From contig NZ_CP074126.1 of NCBI RefSeq assembly GCF_018282095.1, positions 482,501-546,500 of the forward strand: a stretch of DNA of 64,000 nt, read 5' to 3'. This document shows, one piece after another, positions 31,941 through 39,856 of the stretch. Source of the DNA: Pseudovibrio brasiliensis. Its GTDB lineage: Bacteria; Pseudomonadota; Alphaproteobacteria; Rhizobiales; Stappiaceae. Below the pieces are notes generated by a model. That model did not search any database. It worked only from the letters and a program-made list of their open reading frames with translations, and was not told the DNA's origin. Made by a program: the position numbers and the translations under genes. The first letter of the stretch is position 1; the number at the start of each line of letters is the position of its first letter.

Positions 31941-32897
31941 GTGTCCAGCATGTCCAGAAAAGTCGGGTTTCCAGAACATTCCAATCCACGAGAATGGCGC
32001 GAAACCGAGCAAAGATCTTCACGTTACGCAGGCTTGGAAACATGGGGAACCGATGAGGTTCTCAAAGCATTGCTGGGCAGCCAGATGCAGGCCCTGAATG
32101 CTGTCTGGTCTGCTCTGGGAGAACTGGAAAGCGCCGTTGATGCAGCTGCTCAGCGACTGCAGGCAGGTGAAGGACGACTCGTCTATATTGGCGCAGGAAC
32201 TTCAGGTCGCCTTGGCGTTCTGGATGGCATTGAACTCATTCCCACATTCGGCTGGCCAGAAGAGCGTCTGATCTACGGTTTGGCAGGCGGCGAAGCAGGT
32301 CTTCTGCGTCCTCAGGAAGGAGCGGAAGACAGCGTAGAAGCGGGCCGAAACTTTATCATAGAACATAAGGTTGGCGTTCAGGACGTTGTCTTAGGGCTGG
32401 CTGCCAGCGGCACCACGCCATTCACCCGTGCCGCAATTCAGACAGCTCGTGCCTCAGGTGCACTGACCATATCGTTAGCCAACAATCCGCAGAGCCCATT
32501 GCTGGCAGATGCGGAGCACCAAATTCTTTTGAGAACCGGCGCAGAAGTGCTGGCAGGGTCTACGCGATTATCAGCTGGGACCAGCCAAAAAGCAGCTCTC
32601 AACCTGTTCTCTACTGCACTGATGGTGCGGCTGAACAAGGTATATCGCGGTTACATGGTAGATATGCAGCTGACCAACGATAAACTGGATCAGCGCGCAA
32701 AAGACATGGTGGTCTCACTCACGGGTTGCTCGCAGGAAAAAGCTGCAGCATCCCTGCATGAAAGCGATAGTCAGATTAAGCTGGCTGTGCTGTTGGTGCT
32801 TGGCGCAACCAAACAACAAGCCACCAATGTATTGGCAGAAACTCAGGGAGATTTGGGAGAATCTCTTCAGGTTCTTGGGTTGCATCAACCCGAATAG
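31941..32897 (+). CDS. murQ: N-acetylmuramic acid 6-phosphate etherase
   Basis: This is a 318-residue cytoplasmic lyase that splits MurNAc 6-phosphate into GlcNAc 6-phosphate and lactate, used in peptidoglycan recycling or import. The SIS-domain phosphosugar motif YIGAGTSGRLGVLD is followed by GIELIPTFGWP, where the glutamate aligns with the catalytic Glu of the usual SECPPTFG motif; the surrounding residues differ. ASGTTPFTRA is the second SIS motif. GTG at 31941 is preferred because AGGGAGAG lies about five bases before it. The gene leads an operon with an ABC importer and a Gfo/Idh oxidoreductase, suggesting uptake of a muramic-acid-type sugar. Two TTGGTAT repeats at 31910 and 31921 are one turn apart in its promoter region. 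Confidence 0.9.
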   Translation: MSSMSRKVGFPEHSNPREWRETEQRSSRYAGLETWGTDEVLKALLGSQMQALNAVWSALGELESAVDAAAQRLQAGEGRLVYIGAGTSGRLGVLDGIELIPTFGWPEERLIYGLAGGEAGLLRPQEGAEDSVEAGRNFIIEHKVGVQDVVLGLAASGTTPFTRAAIQTARASGALTISLANNPQSPLLADAEHQILLRTGAEVLAGSTRLSAGTSQKAALNLFSTALMVRLNKVYRGYMVDMQLTNDKLDQRAKDMVVSLTGCSQEKAAASLHESDSQIKLAVLLVLGATKQQATNVLAETQGDLGESLQVLGLHQPE

Positions 32898-32902
32898 CTT
32901 TT

Positions 32903-32934
32903 GCATCAGGTGAGCTATTTCAATCACCTGATGC
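32903..32934 (+). repeat. Inverted repeat between murQ and the binding-protein gene
   Basis: Eleven-base perfect arms GCATCAGGTGA and TCACCTGATGC flank a ten-base loop. A second, smaller repeat (ATTCGCC...GGCGAAT, 32945-32970) follows. No T run is present, so these are probably intercistronic RNA stems or a protein site rather than a strong terminator. Confidence 0.65.
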
Positions 32935-33026
32935 CTAAAAGAATATTCGCCCGCTGGGGGGCAGGCGAATTGCGATACCGGCAGTTTTTCAAGGCGGTAT
33001 TCGATCATTTGTTATGGGAGGAATTT

Positions 33027-34283
33027 ATGAAACACTATTTGTCATCCGGCATTGCTGCGTCTTTGCTGCTGGGCTCCGCGTCCTTCGCATTTGCGGCTTC
33101 TGAGCTGACAATTGAAAGTTGGCGCAATGATGATTTGAGCATCTGGCAGGAAACTATCCTGCCTGCGTTTATGAAGGCGCACCCCGATATCAAAATCAAG
33201 TTCACGCCAACCGCTCCAGTACAGTACAACGCAGCGCTCAACGCAAAACTGGAAGGTGGCACCGCTGGTGACCTGATCACCTGTCGTCCGTTCGATGGTT
33301 CGCTGGACCTTTACAGCAAAGGCTATCTGAAGAACCTCAAGGGCATGGCGACCCTCGACAACTTCCCGGATTCAGCCAAAGGTGCCTGGAGCACGGATGA
33401 TGGCAGTGCAACGTTCTGCGTGCCAATGGCAGCAGTGATCCATGGCTTCATCTACAACAAGGATGCCTTCGCTGAGATCGGTGTCGAGCCACCAAAAACT
33501 CAGGCTGAGTTCATGGCGGTGCTCGAGAAGATCAAGGAAGACGGCAACTACATTCCAATGGCTATGGGCACACTGGATCAATGGGAATCTGCTGCCATGG
33601 GCTATCAGAACATCGGTCCAATGTATTGGAAGGGTGAAGAGGGCCGTAAAGCCATTGTCGCCGGTACAGGCAAGTTGACAGATGAAGGTTGGGTGAAGCC
33701 GTTTGAGGTTCTGGCCAGTTGGGGGCCATACCTTGGTGATGGCTATGAGGCTCAATCTTATCCGGACAGCCAGACACTCTTCACGCTAGGCCGTGCCGCA
33801 ATCTATCCATCAGGTTCATGGGAAATTGCAGGCTTCAATCGTGATGCAGACTTCAAACTGGGTGCATTCCGTCCACCTCTGCCTGCAGAAGGTGACAGCT
33901 GCTACATCTCAGACCACACCGATATCGGCATCGGCCTGAATGCAGCATCTCCAAATGCCGAAGCTGCAATGAAGTTCCTAGAGTGGATGGGCACCAAAGA
34001 GTTTGCGGAACTCTATTCCAACGCTGTTCCGGGCTTCTTCTCCTTATCCAAGCATGAGATCTCCCTGTCTGATCCACTCGCTGATGAGTTCATCTCCTGG
34101 CGTAAAGACTGTCAGTCCACCAACCGCTCAGCTGCACAGATCGTTTCTCGCGGTACGCCAAACCTCTGGAACGAAATGTGGGTGGTTTCTGCAAATGTCA
34201 TCAATGGCAAGCAGTCACCGCAAGATGCAGCCAACCAGCTGCAGAAGGGGCTGAGCTCCTGGTATGAGCCTCAGATGGACTAA
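33027..34283 (+). CDS. Sugar ABC transporter binding protein
   Basis: This is a 418-residue periplasmic binding protein of extracellular family 1. The signal peptide ends near residue 22 (SFAFA-ASEL), and the mature start is ASELTIESWRNDDLSIW. The ATG at 33027 has GGGAGGAA at proper spacing. The position behind murQ suggests that it binds a MurNAc-containing or other amino sugar, but this is inference. A 12-bp hairpin follows the gene. Confidence 0.93.
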   Translation: MKHYLSSGIAASLLLGSASFAFAASELTIESWRNDDLSIWQETILPAFMKAHPDIKIKFTPTAPVQYNAALNAKLEGGTAGDLITCRPFDGSLDLYSKGYLKNLKGMATLDNFPDSAKGAWSTDDGSATFCVPMAAVIHGFIYNKDAFAEIGVEPPKTQAEFMAVLEKIKEDGNYIPMAMGTLDQWESAAMGYQNIGPMYWKGEEGRKAIVAGTGKLTDEGWVKPFEVLASWGPYLGDGYEAQSYPDSQTLFTLGRAAIYPSGSWEIAGFNRDADFKLGAFRPPLPAEGDSCYISDHTDIGIGLNAASPNAEAAMKFLEWMGTKEFAELYSNAVPGFFSLSKHEISLSDPLADEFISWRKDCQSTNRSAAQIVSRGTPNLWNEMWVVSANVINGKQSPQDAANQLQKGLSSWYEPQMD

Positions 34284-34311
34284 GGCATCTCTCCTACCTG
34301 AACACAAAACA

Positions 34312-34340
34312 GCAGATGTGCAGCTCGCCTGCGCATCTGC
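34312..34340 (+). repeat. Intercistronic hairpin after the binding-protein gene
   Basis: Arms GCAGATGTGCAG and CTGCGCATCTGC pair over 12 bases with one G-U pair and a five-base loop. It separates the binding-protein gene from its permease genes. Such stems often stabilise the upstream message and raise binding protein over permease. Confidence 0.75.
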
Positions 34341-34353
34341 CTTGCAATGAGAG

Positions 34354-35310
34354 ATGATAGAAGTGGAACAAGACCTTATGGTCAGTGAACGGAAAAAGAA
34401 GCCGTTTCGCTGGCACGTACTCGTCTTTCTGGCACCGGCAGTCATCGTCTATACGATGATCATGATCCTGCCGCTGGCTGAAACCCTGCGCTTTTCGTTC
34501 TTCCAAAGAGACACAACCACACAGGTGGTCTCATTTGTTGGTTTTGAGAACTACATCAAGCTGTTCTTCGATCCATATTGGGTAGAGCCTTTCCTGAACT
34601 CGCTCTGGAACAATTGCTATTTCTTCCTGATCCATATGCTGGTTCAGAACCCGATAGGAGTTTTGATTGCAGCTTTGCTCTCAATGGTCCACCTGCCGGG
34701 CAAAAAGCTCTACCGTACTGCCATCTTCATGCCGACGCTGCTGTCTTTTGTAGTAGTCGGTTTCGTCTGGAAGCTGATGCTCTCTCCGCTCTGGGGCGTG
34801 TCGAAAGGCTTGATGAAGTCAGTCGGGCTTGGCAGCTGGTATCTGCCGTTCCTCGGCAAGGAAGAAACCGCGCTGACCACACTCTCTCTCATTTCCGTCT
34901 GGCAGTTCATCGGCATTCCGATGATGCTGATCTATGCCGCACTGCTTTCTATTCCGGATGAGGTGATTGAAGCGGCTGAGTGTGATGGCGTGACCGGCAT
35001 TTCTCAGTTCTTCAAGATCAAACTGGTCCTCATTCTGCCAACAATCGGCATCATCTCGATCCTCACATTCGTGGGCAACTTCAATGCGTTCGATCTGATC
35101 TACACCACGCAAGGTCCACTGGCGGGACCAAATTTCTCGACCGATCTGCTGGGTACGATCCTCTACCGAACGTTCTACGGGCAGCAGCTCCAGCCAGGTG
35201 ATCCCAACATGGGGGCTGCCATCGCAACGGTGATGTTCTTCATCATTCTGACGGGCGTTGCCATCTATCTCTTCTTCATTCAGCGCAAGCTGACACGCTA
35301 CGAGATGTGA
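34354..35310 (+). CDS. Sugar ABC transporter permease (first subunit)
   Basis: This is a 318-residue inner-membrane permease with six hydrophobic segments. The EAA loop reads VIEAAECDGVTGISQFFKIKLV. The start at 34354 is uncertain because the ribosome site is weak; an ATG eight codons downstream is possible. It pairs with the next permease, which begins seven bases after its stop. Confidence 0.92.
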   Translation: MIEVEQDLMVSERKKKPFRWHVLVFLAPAVIVYTMIMILPLAETLRFSFFQRDTTTQVVSFVGFENYIKLFFDPYWVEPFLNSLWNNCYFFLIHMLVQNPIGVLIAALLSMVHLPGKKLYRTAIFMPTLLSFVVVGFVWKLMLSPLWGVSKGLMKSVGLGSWYLPFLGKEETALTTLSLISVWQFIGIPMMLIYAALLSIPDEVIEAAECDGVTGISQFFKIKLVLILPTIGIISILTFVGNFNAFDLIYTTQGPLAGPNFSTDLLGTILYRTFYGQQLQPGDPNMGAAIATVMFFIILTGVAIYLFFIQRKLTRYEM

Positions 35311-35317
35311 GGCGCAA

Positions 35318-36163
35318 ATGGCTATTTCTCGTGCAAGACGAAACCGAATGGCAGAACTGGGCGCGCACGTAATCCTGCTTGCCTTTGCAGTGATCGCGCT
35401 GTTCCCGGTACTCCTCATTCTCATCAACTCGCTGAAAACCAAAAAGGCAATCTTCCGCCAACCACTAGAGTTCCCAACCTCAGAAACACTGGATCTGGTC
35501 GGCTACGCAACAGTCCTGCAACAGGGCAACTTCCCGCTCTACTTCTGGAACTCCCTGTTCGTGACCGGCGCAAGCCTTTTCTTCATCTTGCTGTTCGGAG
35601 CAATGGCAGCCTTCGCGCTCAGCGAATACAAGTTCCGCGGCAACCGCTTGCTGGGGCTCTACATGGCACTGGGCATCATGATCCCGATCCGTCTGGGCAC
35701 TGTTGGGATTCTCCGCCTTATGGTCACGACTGATCTGGTGAACACCCATTGGGCGCTTATTCTGGTCTACACCGCCCAAGGTCTGCCGTTAGCGATCTTC
35801 ATCCTCTCAGAGTTCATGTCCACGGTCTCATCAGATCTCAAATCGGCAGGTCGTATCGATGGCCTCTCGGAATACTCCATCTTCTTCCGCCTTGTCCTAC
35901 CCCTGGTCAGACCCGCAATGGCGACGGTCGCTGTGTTCTCCATGATTCCGGTCTGGAACGACCTGTGGTTCCCACTCATTCTGGCACCGGCTGAGCACAC
36001 CAAAACACTCACACTTGGTGCGCAGGTGTTTGTGGGGCAGTTCACCAACAACTGGAATGCAATTCTGGCGGCTATGGCATTGGCGATCGTTCCAGTGCTT
36101 GTGCTTTACACGATCTTCTCGCGCCAACTCATTCGGGGCTTAACCTCAGGAGCAGTCAAATGA
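35318..36163 (+). CDS. Sugar ABC transporter permease (second subunit)
   Basis: This is a 281-residue inner-membrane permease of the MalG branch, with six membrane segments and the coupling loop DLKSAGRIDGLSEYSIFFRL in place of the more usual EAA start. It ends with RQLIRGLTSGAVK. Its stop overlaps the next gene by four bases (ATGA). Confidence 0.93.
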   Translation: MAISRARRNRMAELGAHVILLAFAVIALFPVLLILINSLKTKKAIFRQPLEFPTSETLDLVGYATVLQQGNFPLYFWNSLFVTGASLFFILLFGAMAAFALSEYKFRGNRLLGLYMALGIMIPIRLGTVGILRLMVTTDLVNTHWALILVYTAQGLPLAIFILSEFMSTVSSDLKSAGRIDGLSEYSIFFRLVLPLVRPAMATVAVFSMIPVWNDLWFPLILAPAEHTKTLTLGAQVFVGQFTNNWNAILAAMALAIVPVLVLYTIFSRQLIRGLTSGAVK

Positions 36164-37224
36164 GTGACAAACCTATTCGCGTCCTCGTGGCAGGCCTTGG
36201 AAATATGGGCAAGTCTCACGCTCTGGCGTATGAAGCCAATCCGGGGTTTGAGATCGTTGGCTTGATTAACCGCTCTCCTGTCGAGTTACCCAAAGAGCTG
36301 GCTCGCCACACAATCCAGCCCGATTTTGCGCAGACATTGATCGAAACCAAACCAGACCTCGTCTCCATCTGCACTTATTCTGACAGCCACGCAGAGTATG
36401 CCGTCATGGCTATGGAAGCAGGCGCAGACATCTTTGTCGAAAAGCCATTGGCAACCACACTTGAGGATGCCCAAAGCGTTGTTGAGACAGCCCACAAGCT
36501 GGGGCGCAAGCTCGTCGTCGGTTACATCCTGCGTCACCACCCATCCTGGACAACGCTCATCGAGCAATCCCGGAAGCTAGGCGGTCCTTACGTATTCCGC
36601 ATGAACCTGAACCAGCAGTCCAGCGGTGCCACCTGGCAAACGCATAAGCAACTGATGCAAACCACATCACCGATCGTAGACTGTGGCGTCCACTATATCG
36701 ACGTTATGTGCCAGATCACCGATGCAAGGCCCGTTGAGGTGCGGGGTATGGGCGTGAGGCTAAGTGATGAACTGCCCGACGATATGTATAACTATGGCCA
36801 CTTGCAGGTGCTGTTTGAGGATGGTTCTGTCGGCTGGTACGAAGCAGGGTGGGGCCCGATGATGTCAGAAACGGCCTTCTTCGTGAAAGATGTTGTCTCA
36901 AAGAACGGAAGCGTCTCCATCGTCATGGAAGGCGAAGCGCGTTCTGACGATATCGATATGCATACCCGAACCTCGGCTATCCGTGTCCATTACGGCGACA
37001 TAGACGCCAATGGCAAGTTCACGCGACAGGATGATGTGCTCAGCATGGAAGGCGAGCCGGGGCATCAGGCGCTATGTGATCGGGAGCAAGCCTTTGTACT
37101 CAAAGCTATCCGCGAAGATCTGGATCTGGAAGACCACATGAATGCAGCGGTGAACTCACTGGCAGTTGTTCTGGCAGCAGATCAGGCAGTGCGAACCGGT
37201 AAAGCGCAGAAACTGGACTTGTAA
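36160..37224 (+). CDS. Gfo/Idh/MocA family oxidoreductase
   Basis: This is a 354-residue NAD(P)-dependent sugar oxidoreductase. The Rossmann motif is VAGLGNMGKSH, and the conserved EKP catalytic-site motif is present as VEKPLATT. VDCGVHYIDV supplies the active-site His/Asp typical of the family. It is translationally coupled to the permease and followed immediately by the ATPase gene, so it acts on the imported sugar or a derivative. Family members oxidise or epimerise a range of sugars; specificity is not visible. Confidence 0.9.
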   Translation: MSDKPIRVLVAGLGNMGKSHALAYEANPGFEIVGLINRSPVELPKELARHTIQPDFAQTLIETKPDLVSICTYSDSHAEYAVMAMEAGADIFVEKPLATTLEDAQSVVETAHKLGRKLVVGYILRHHPSWTTLIEQSRKLGGPYVFRMNLNQQSSGATWQTHKQLMQTTSPIVDCGVHYIDVMCQITDARPVEVRGMGVRLSDELPDDMYNYGHLQVLFEDGSVGWYEAGWGPMMSETAFFVKDVVSKNGSVSIVMEGEARSDDIDMHTRTSAIRVHYGDIDANGKFTRQDDVLSMEGEPGHQALCDREQAFVLKAIREDLDLEDHMNAAVNSLAVVLAADQAVRTGKAQKLDL

Positions 37225-37225
37225 T

Positions 37226-38323
37226 ATGGCTAATCTAAAAATCTCATCCCTCTACAAGTCCTTTGGTGCCGAAAACGTGCTGGATGGAATTGATCTGAAC
37301 ATCAAGTCCGGCGAGTTCCTTGTCTTGCTAGGCCCATCTGGCTGCGGAAAATCCACGCTTCTGCGCATTATGGCGGGGTTGGAAGATGAAAGCGCAGGCG
37401 ATATCGCAATTGACGACAAGTCCATCGCTCACCTGCCCCCCTCAAAGCGTGAAATTGCGATGGTCTTCCAAACCTACGCTCTCTATCCGCATCTCAGTGT
37501 GCGTGGAAACATGGAACTGGTGCTCAAACAGGCCGGTTACTCAAAGGCTGAAATCAAGGAACGGGTGGCTGAAAGCGCAAGAGCATTGGAACTGGACGCA
37601 TTGATGGACAGAAAGCCATCCCAATTGTCAGGCGGTCAGCGTCAACGTGTTGCAATTGGTCGCGCAATTGTCCGAGATCCTAAGGTCTTTCTCTTTGATG
37701 AACCTCTTTCTAATCTGGATGCGGCTTTACGCGGTCAGGTGCGTTTGGAAATTGCCCGCCTTCACCAACGCTTATCGGCCACAATGGTCTACGTAACCCA
37801 CGATCAGGTGGAGGCCATGACACTGGCAGATCGGATTGTGGTGATGAATGATGGTGAGATCCAGCAAGTCGGAACACCTCGGGATCTGTATGAGCGACCA
37901 GCCAATCTGTTCGTCGCCAGCTTTATCGGTTCACCCACCATGAACTTCCTGCAACTGGACAAGCTGACGGAAAAGAGCGCTCAACTTAAAGATGGCACAG
38001 AACTTCCTGTTTCTAATAAGGCCTCTGTCATTCCATCAAACGTGACACTCGGCATCCGCCCGTCGCACTGCGCTTTGCATGACAAAGCAGGGGAGGGCTA
38101 TCTGAAAGCTGAAGTCCTGCTTGAGGAGTACTTGGGAGACACCACCTATGTGCATGTTGAGTTGGAAAACGGTGAGCAAATGGTGGTTCGGGAGAACCCG
38201 GAGATTCAACGCCAGACCGGTGACGAGGTCTATGTGGAGCTGAGCATTTCAGGCATCCACTTGTTTAACGCGGACACTGGCAAACGAATGGAAGTGAGCA
38301 TCATTGAGCAGGTAACTGCTTAG
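37226..38323 (+). CDS. Sugar ABC transporter ATPase (UgpC/MalK type)
   Basis: This is a 365-residue ATPase with Walker A GPSGCGKST, the Q-loop in MVFQTYALYPH, signature LSGGQRQRVAIGRA, Walker B VFLFDEPLSNLD and VTHDQ. A C-terminal TOBE domain follows. The ATG at 37226 is one base after the Gfo/Idh stop; an upstream frame start inside that gene is rejected. It powers the permeases above. The operon ends at a bidirectional terminator. Confidence 0.94.
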   Translation: MANLKISSLYKSFGAENVLDGIDLNIKSGEFLVLLGPSGCGKSTLLRIMAGLEDESAGDIAIDDKSIAHLPPSKREIAMVFQTYALYPHLSVRGNMELVLKQAGYSKAEIKERVAESARALELDALMDRKPSQLSGGQRQRVAIGRAIVRDPKVFLFDEPLSNLDAALRGQVRLEIARLHQRLSATMVYVTHDQVEAMTLADRIVVMNDGEIQQVGTPRDLYERPANLFVASFIGSPTMNFLQLDKLTEKSAQLKDGTELPVSNKASVIPSNVTLGIRPSHCALHDKAGEGYLKAEVLLEEYLGDTTYVHVELENGEQMVVRENPEIQRQTGDEVYVELSISGIHLFNADTGKRMEVSIIEQVTA

Positions 38324-38329
38324 CAGCTG

Positions 38330-38360
38330 AACTGAGGGGCAGTCTTGGCCCCTCAGTTTT
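38330..38360 (+). terminator. Bidirectional terminator between ABC operon and LysR gene
   Basis: Arms AACTGAGGGGC (38330-38340) and GCCCCTCAGTT (38348-38358) form an 11-bp stem with T bases after it on the plus strand. The right arm overlaps the last codons of the convergent LysR gene, so the same hairpin likely ends both transcripts. Confidence 0.9.
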
Positions 38361-39279
38361 CGTCAATCTGCGGCTTATAGTCGAACTCGATGAATTGCAG
38401 AAACTTGCGCAGAATTTCAGTCTCATAGTTCTTTTTGTAGATGGCACAAAGATCCGCTGGAATGTCTTCCTTCAGTCGAATGAAACGGACGTTCTTGGAC
38501 TTCTGGCTGCGGAAGCAATCGCTGACCAGCGCAATCGCCTGTCCAGAAGCGACCAGAGCCAATAGCGTGCTTGGCTCCTGAACCTCAAAAGCAGCCTTAG
38601 GATAGAACCCCTGATCTTTGCACCGGGCGATCAAAAATGGCGTTGAATTAGACATACTGCGATCTAAGACCGCCATTTCCTCATCTTTTAGCTCTTCCAG
38701 TGCGACCACCCTACGGTCCTTCAACGGGTGGGTATTATGAACTGCCAGAATAAGGTTTTCTCGCACCAATACTTTGGAGTTCAAAGCCGGTTCATTGAGC
38801 GTATCGCCATAACGACAAATGCCCAGATCGATGGTGCCCCCGTCGAGTGCTTCCTTCTGCTGATTAGGAGCCAGCTCGGTAAAATTTAGAGAACAATCTG
38901 GATGCTTGTCCTTGAAATCTGAAAGTAAGTTCGCAAATCCATCCAGGAAGGCACTGCTCACCATGCCAATGCTCAGGGTCGAGTTTTCGGCACGACCCTG
39001 CCGCTGCGTGTTGGTTATGGCGTAATCCAGCACCTTGAAAATCTGTTCACACTCACGCTTCAGCACGCGCCCTGCTGCGGTGAGAGAAACATTTCGGGAG
39101 TCTCGATGAAAGAGTGATAGTCCAAGGGCAACTTCCAACTCTTTGATTTGTATGGACATCGGTGACTTAGAAATATGCAGCTCTTCCGCTGCGCGGCCAA
39201 AATGCCCACTTACTGCAACTTGATGAAAGTAACGCAGCATACGCAAAGTAATGCGCCCGGATGTAATGAGATCGTGCAT
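38353..39279 (-). CDS. LysR family transcriptional regulator
   Basis: This is a 308-residue LysR regulator. The N-terminal winged helix (residues 11-70) has MLRYFHQVAVSGHFGRAAEELHISKSPMSIQIKELE. The effector domain follows. It is divergent from the nucleoside transporter gene, with candidate LysR sites in between, so it may control itself and perhaps the transporter. The inducer is unknown. Confidence 0.93.
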   Translation of the reverse strand: MHDLITSGRITLRMLRYFHQVAVSGHFGRAAEELHISKSPMSIQIKELEVALGLSLFHRDSRNVSLTAAGRVLKRECEQIFKVLDYAITNTQRQGRAENSTLSIGMVSSAFLDGFANLLSDFKDKHPDCSLNFTELAPNQQKEALDGGTIDLGICRYGDTLNEPALNSKVLVRENLILAVHNTHPLKDRRVVALEELKDEEMAVLDRSMSNSTPFLIARCKDQGFYPKAAFEVQEPSTLLALVASGQAIALVSDCFRSQKSKNVRFIRLKEDIPADLCAIYKKNYETEILRKFLQFIEFDYKPQIDEN

Positions 39280-39314
39280 GAACTTGTTTTGTTGTTTTTA
39301 TTTTTGTCTAGGTT

Positions 39315-39333
39315 GTAGATCTTAAAGTTCTAC
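39315..39333. promoter_or_regulatory. LysR-type site candidate
   Basis: GTAGA-N9-TCTAC is a dyad with the T-N11-A form of LysR sites, 36 bases before the LysR start. A second dyad, GTTCT-GCA-AGAAC, lies at 39350-39362. Both fit a regulator that binds two spaced sites at its own promoter. Confidence 0.55.
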
Positions 39334-39420
39334 TATTTTTATTCTATATGTTCTGCAAGAACTATAATCTACGAAATAATCCTTATCTGCCGTGGTTTTC
39401 TACGTAATATTTTATAGTTT

Positions 39421-39437
39421 GTTTCGAAGTTCGAAAC
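39421..39437. promoter_or_regulatory. Palindrome GTTTCGAA-G-TTCGAAAC
   Basis: This is a perfect 8-1-8 palindrome upstream of the nucleoside transporter leader. Its symmetry suggests an operator for a dimeric repressor. It is different from the LysR dyads to its left, so a second, distant regulator may act here. Confidence 0.55.
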
Positions 39438-39483
39438 GATTGATATATTTAAAAAACTTAATAATTGCCTCTCAGGCAACTAG

Positions 39484-39524
39484 TTTGCCCTCACCGAAGG
39501 GAATTAGTTAAAAGGTGAGGCAAA
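39484..39524 (+). other. Stem enclosing the ribosome site of a small frame
   Basis: TTTGCC-C-TCACC (39484-39495) pairs with GGTGAGGCAAA (39514-39524), an 11-bp stem with one bulged C. The right arm contains GGTGAGG, which would be the ribosome site for the ATG at 39527. If both are used, translation would be closed when the stem forms. Confidence 0.5.
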
Positions 39525-39526
39525 TT

Positions 39527-39781
39527 ATGCAATTGGGTCAGTCCACATTCGCACCTACGCAAGGTGAGTGTGCTGCGCCTGTGGTATGCCTCGCTTCCAT
39601 GGAGACCGACGGCTCTTACGCACGAACTCCCACCGTACGTACTCTGTCAGCAGCGGTAATTCCCTTTGAGGTATTGGAAGGTTCTACAACCGCAGGCGTT
39701 TTACATTGTTTTTCAATAGGAAAGCGTTTGTTGGATGCGGGTGGCCATCTCAACTGTCCACGTGAAGGTGGGTACGGTTAG
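39527..39781 (+). CDS. Small reading frame in the nupC leader, unknown
   Basis: This is an 84-codon frame between the structured stem and the transporter gene. GGTGAGG lies six bases before the ATG. The predicted peptide has no recognised motif, no membrane segment and no low-complexity stretch; it has several cysteines. It may be a regulatory leader peptide or a chance frame inside a structured RNA leader. Evidence that it is translated is limited to the ribosome site. Confidence 0.25.
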   Translation: MQLGQSTFAPTQGECAAPVVCLASMETDGSYARTPTVRTLSAAVIPFEVLEGSTTAGVLHCFSIGKRLLDAGGHLNCPREGGYG

Positions 39782-39856
39782 TCGCCTTTCGGCACCTCAA
39801 AATTCTCCCCAACCATAATCAACAACTTACCTCAGAGCCTCTGGGAGGAGCTCATA

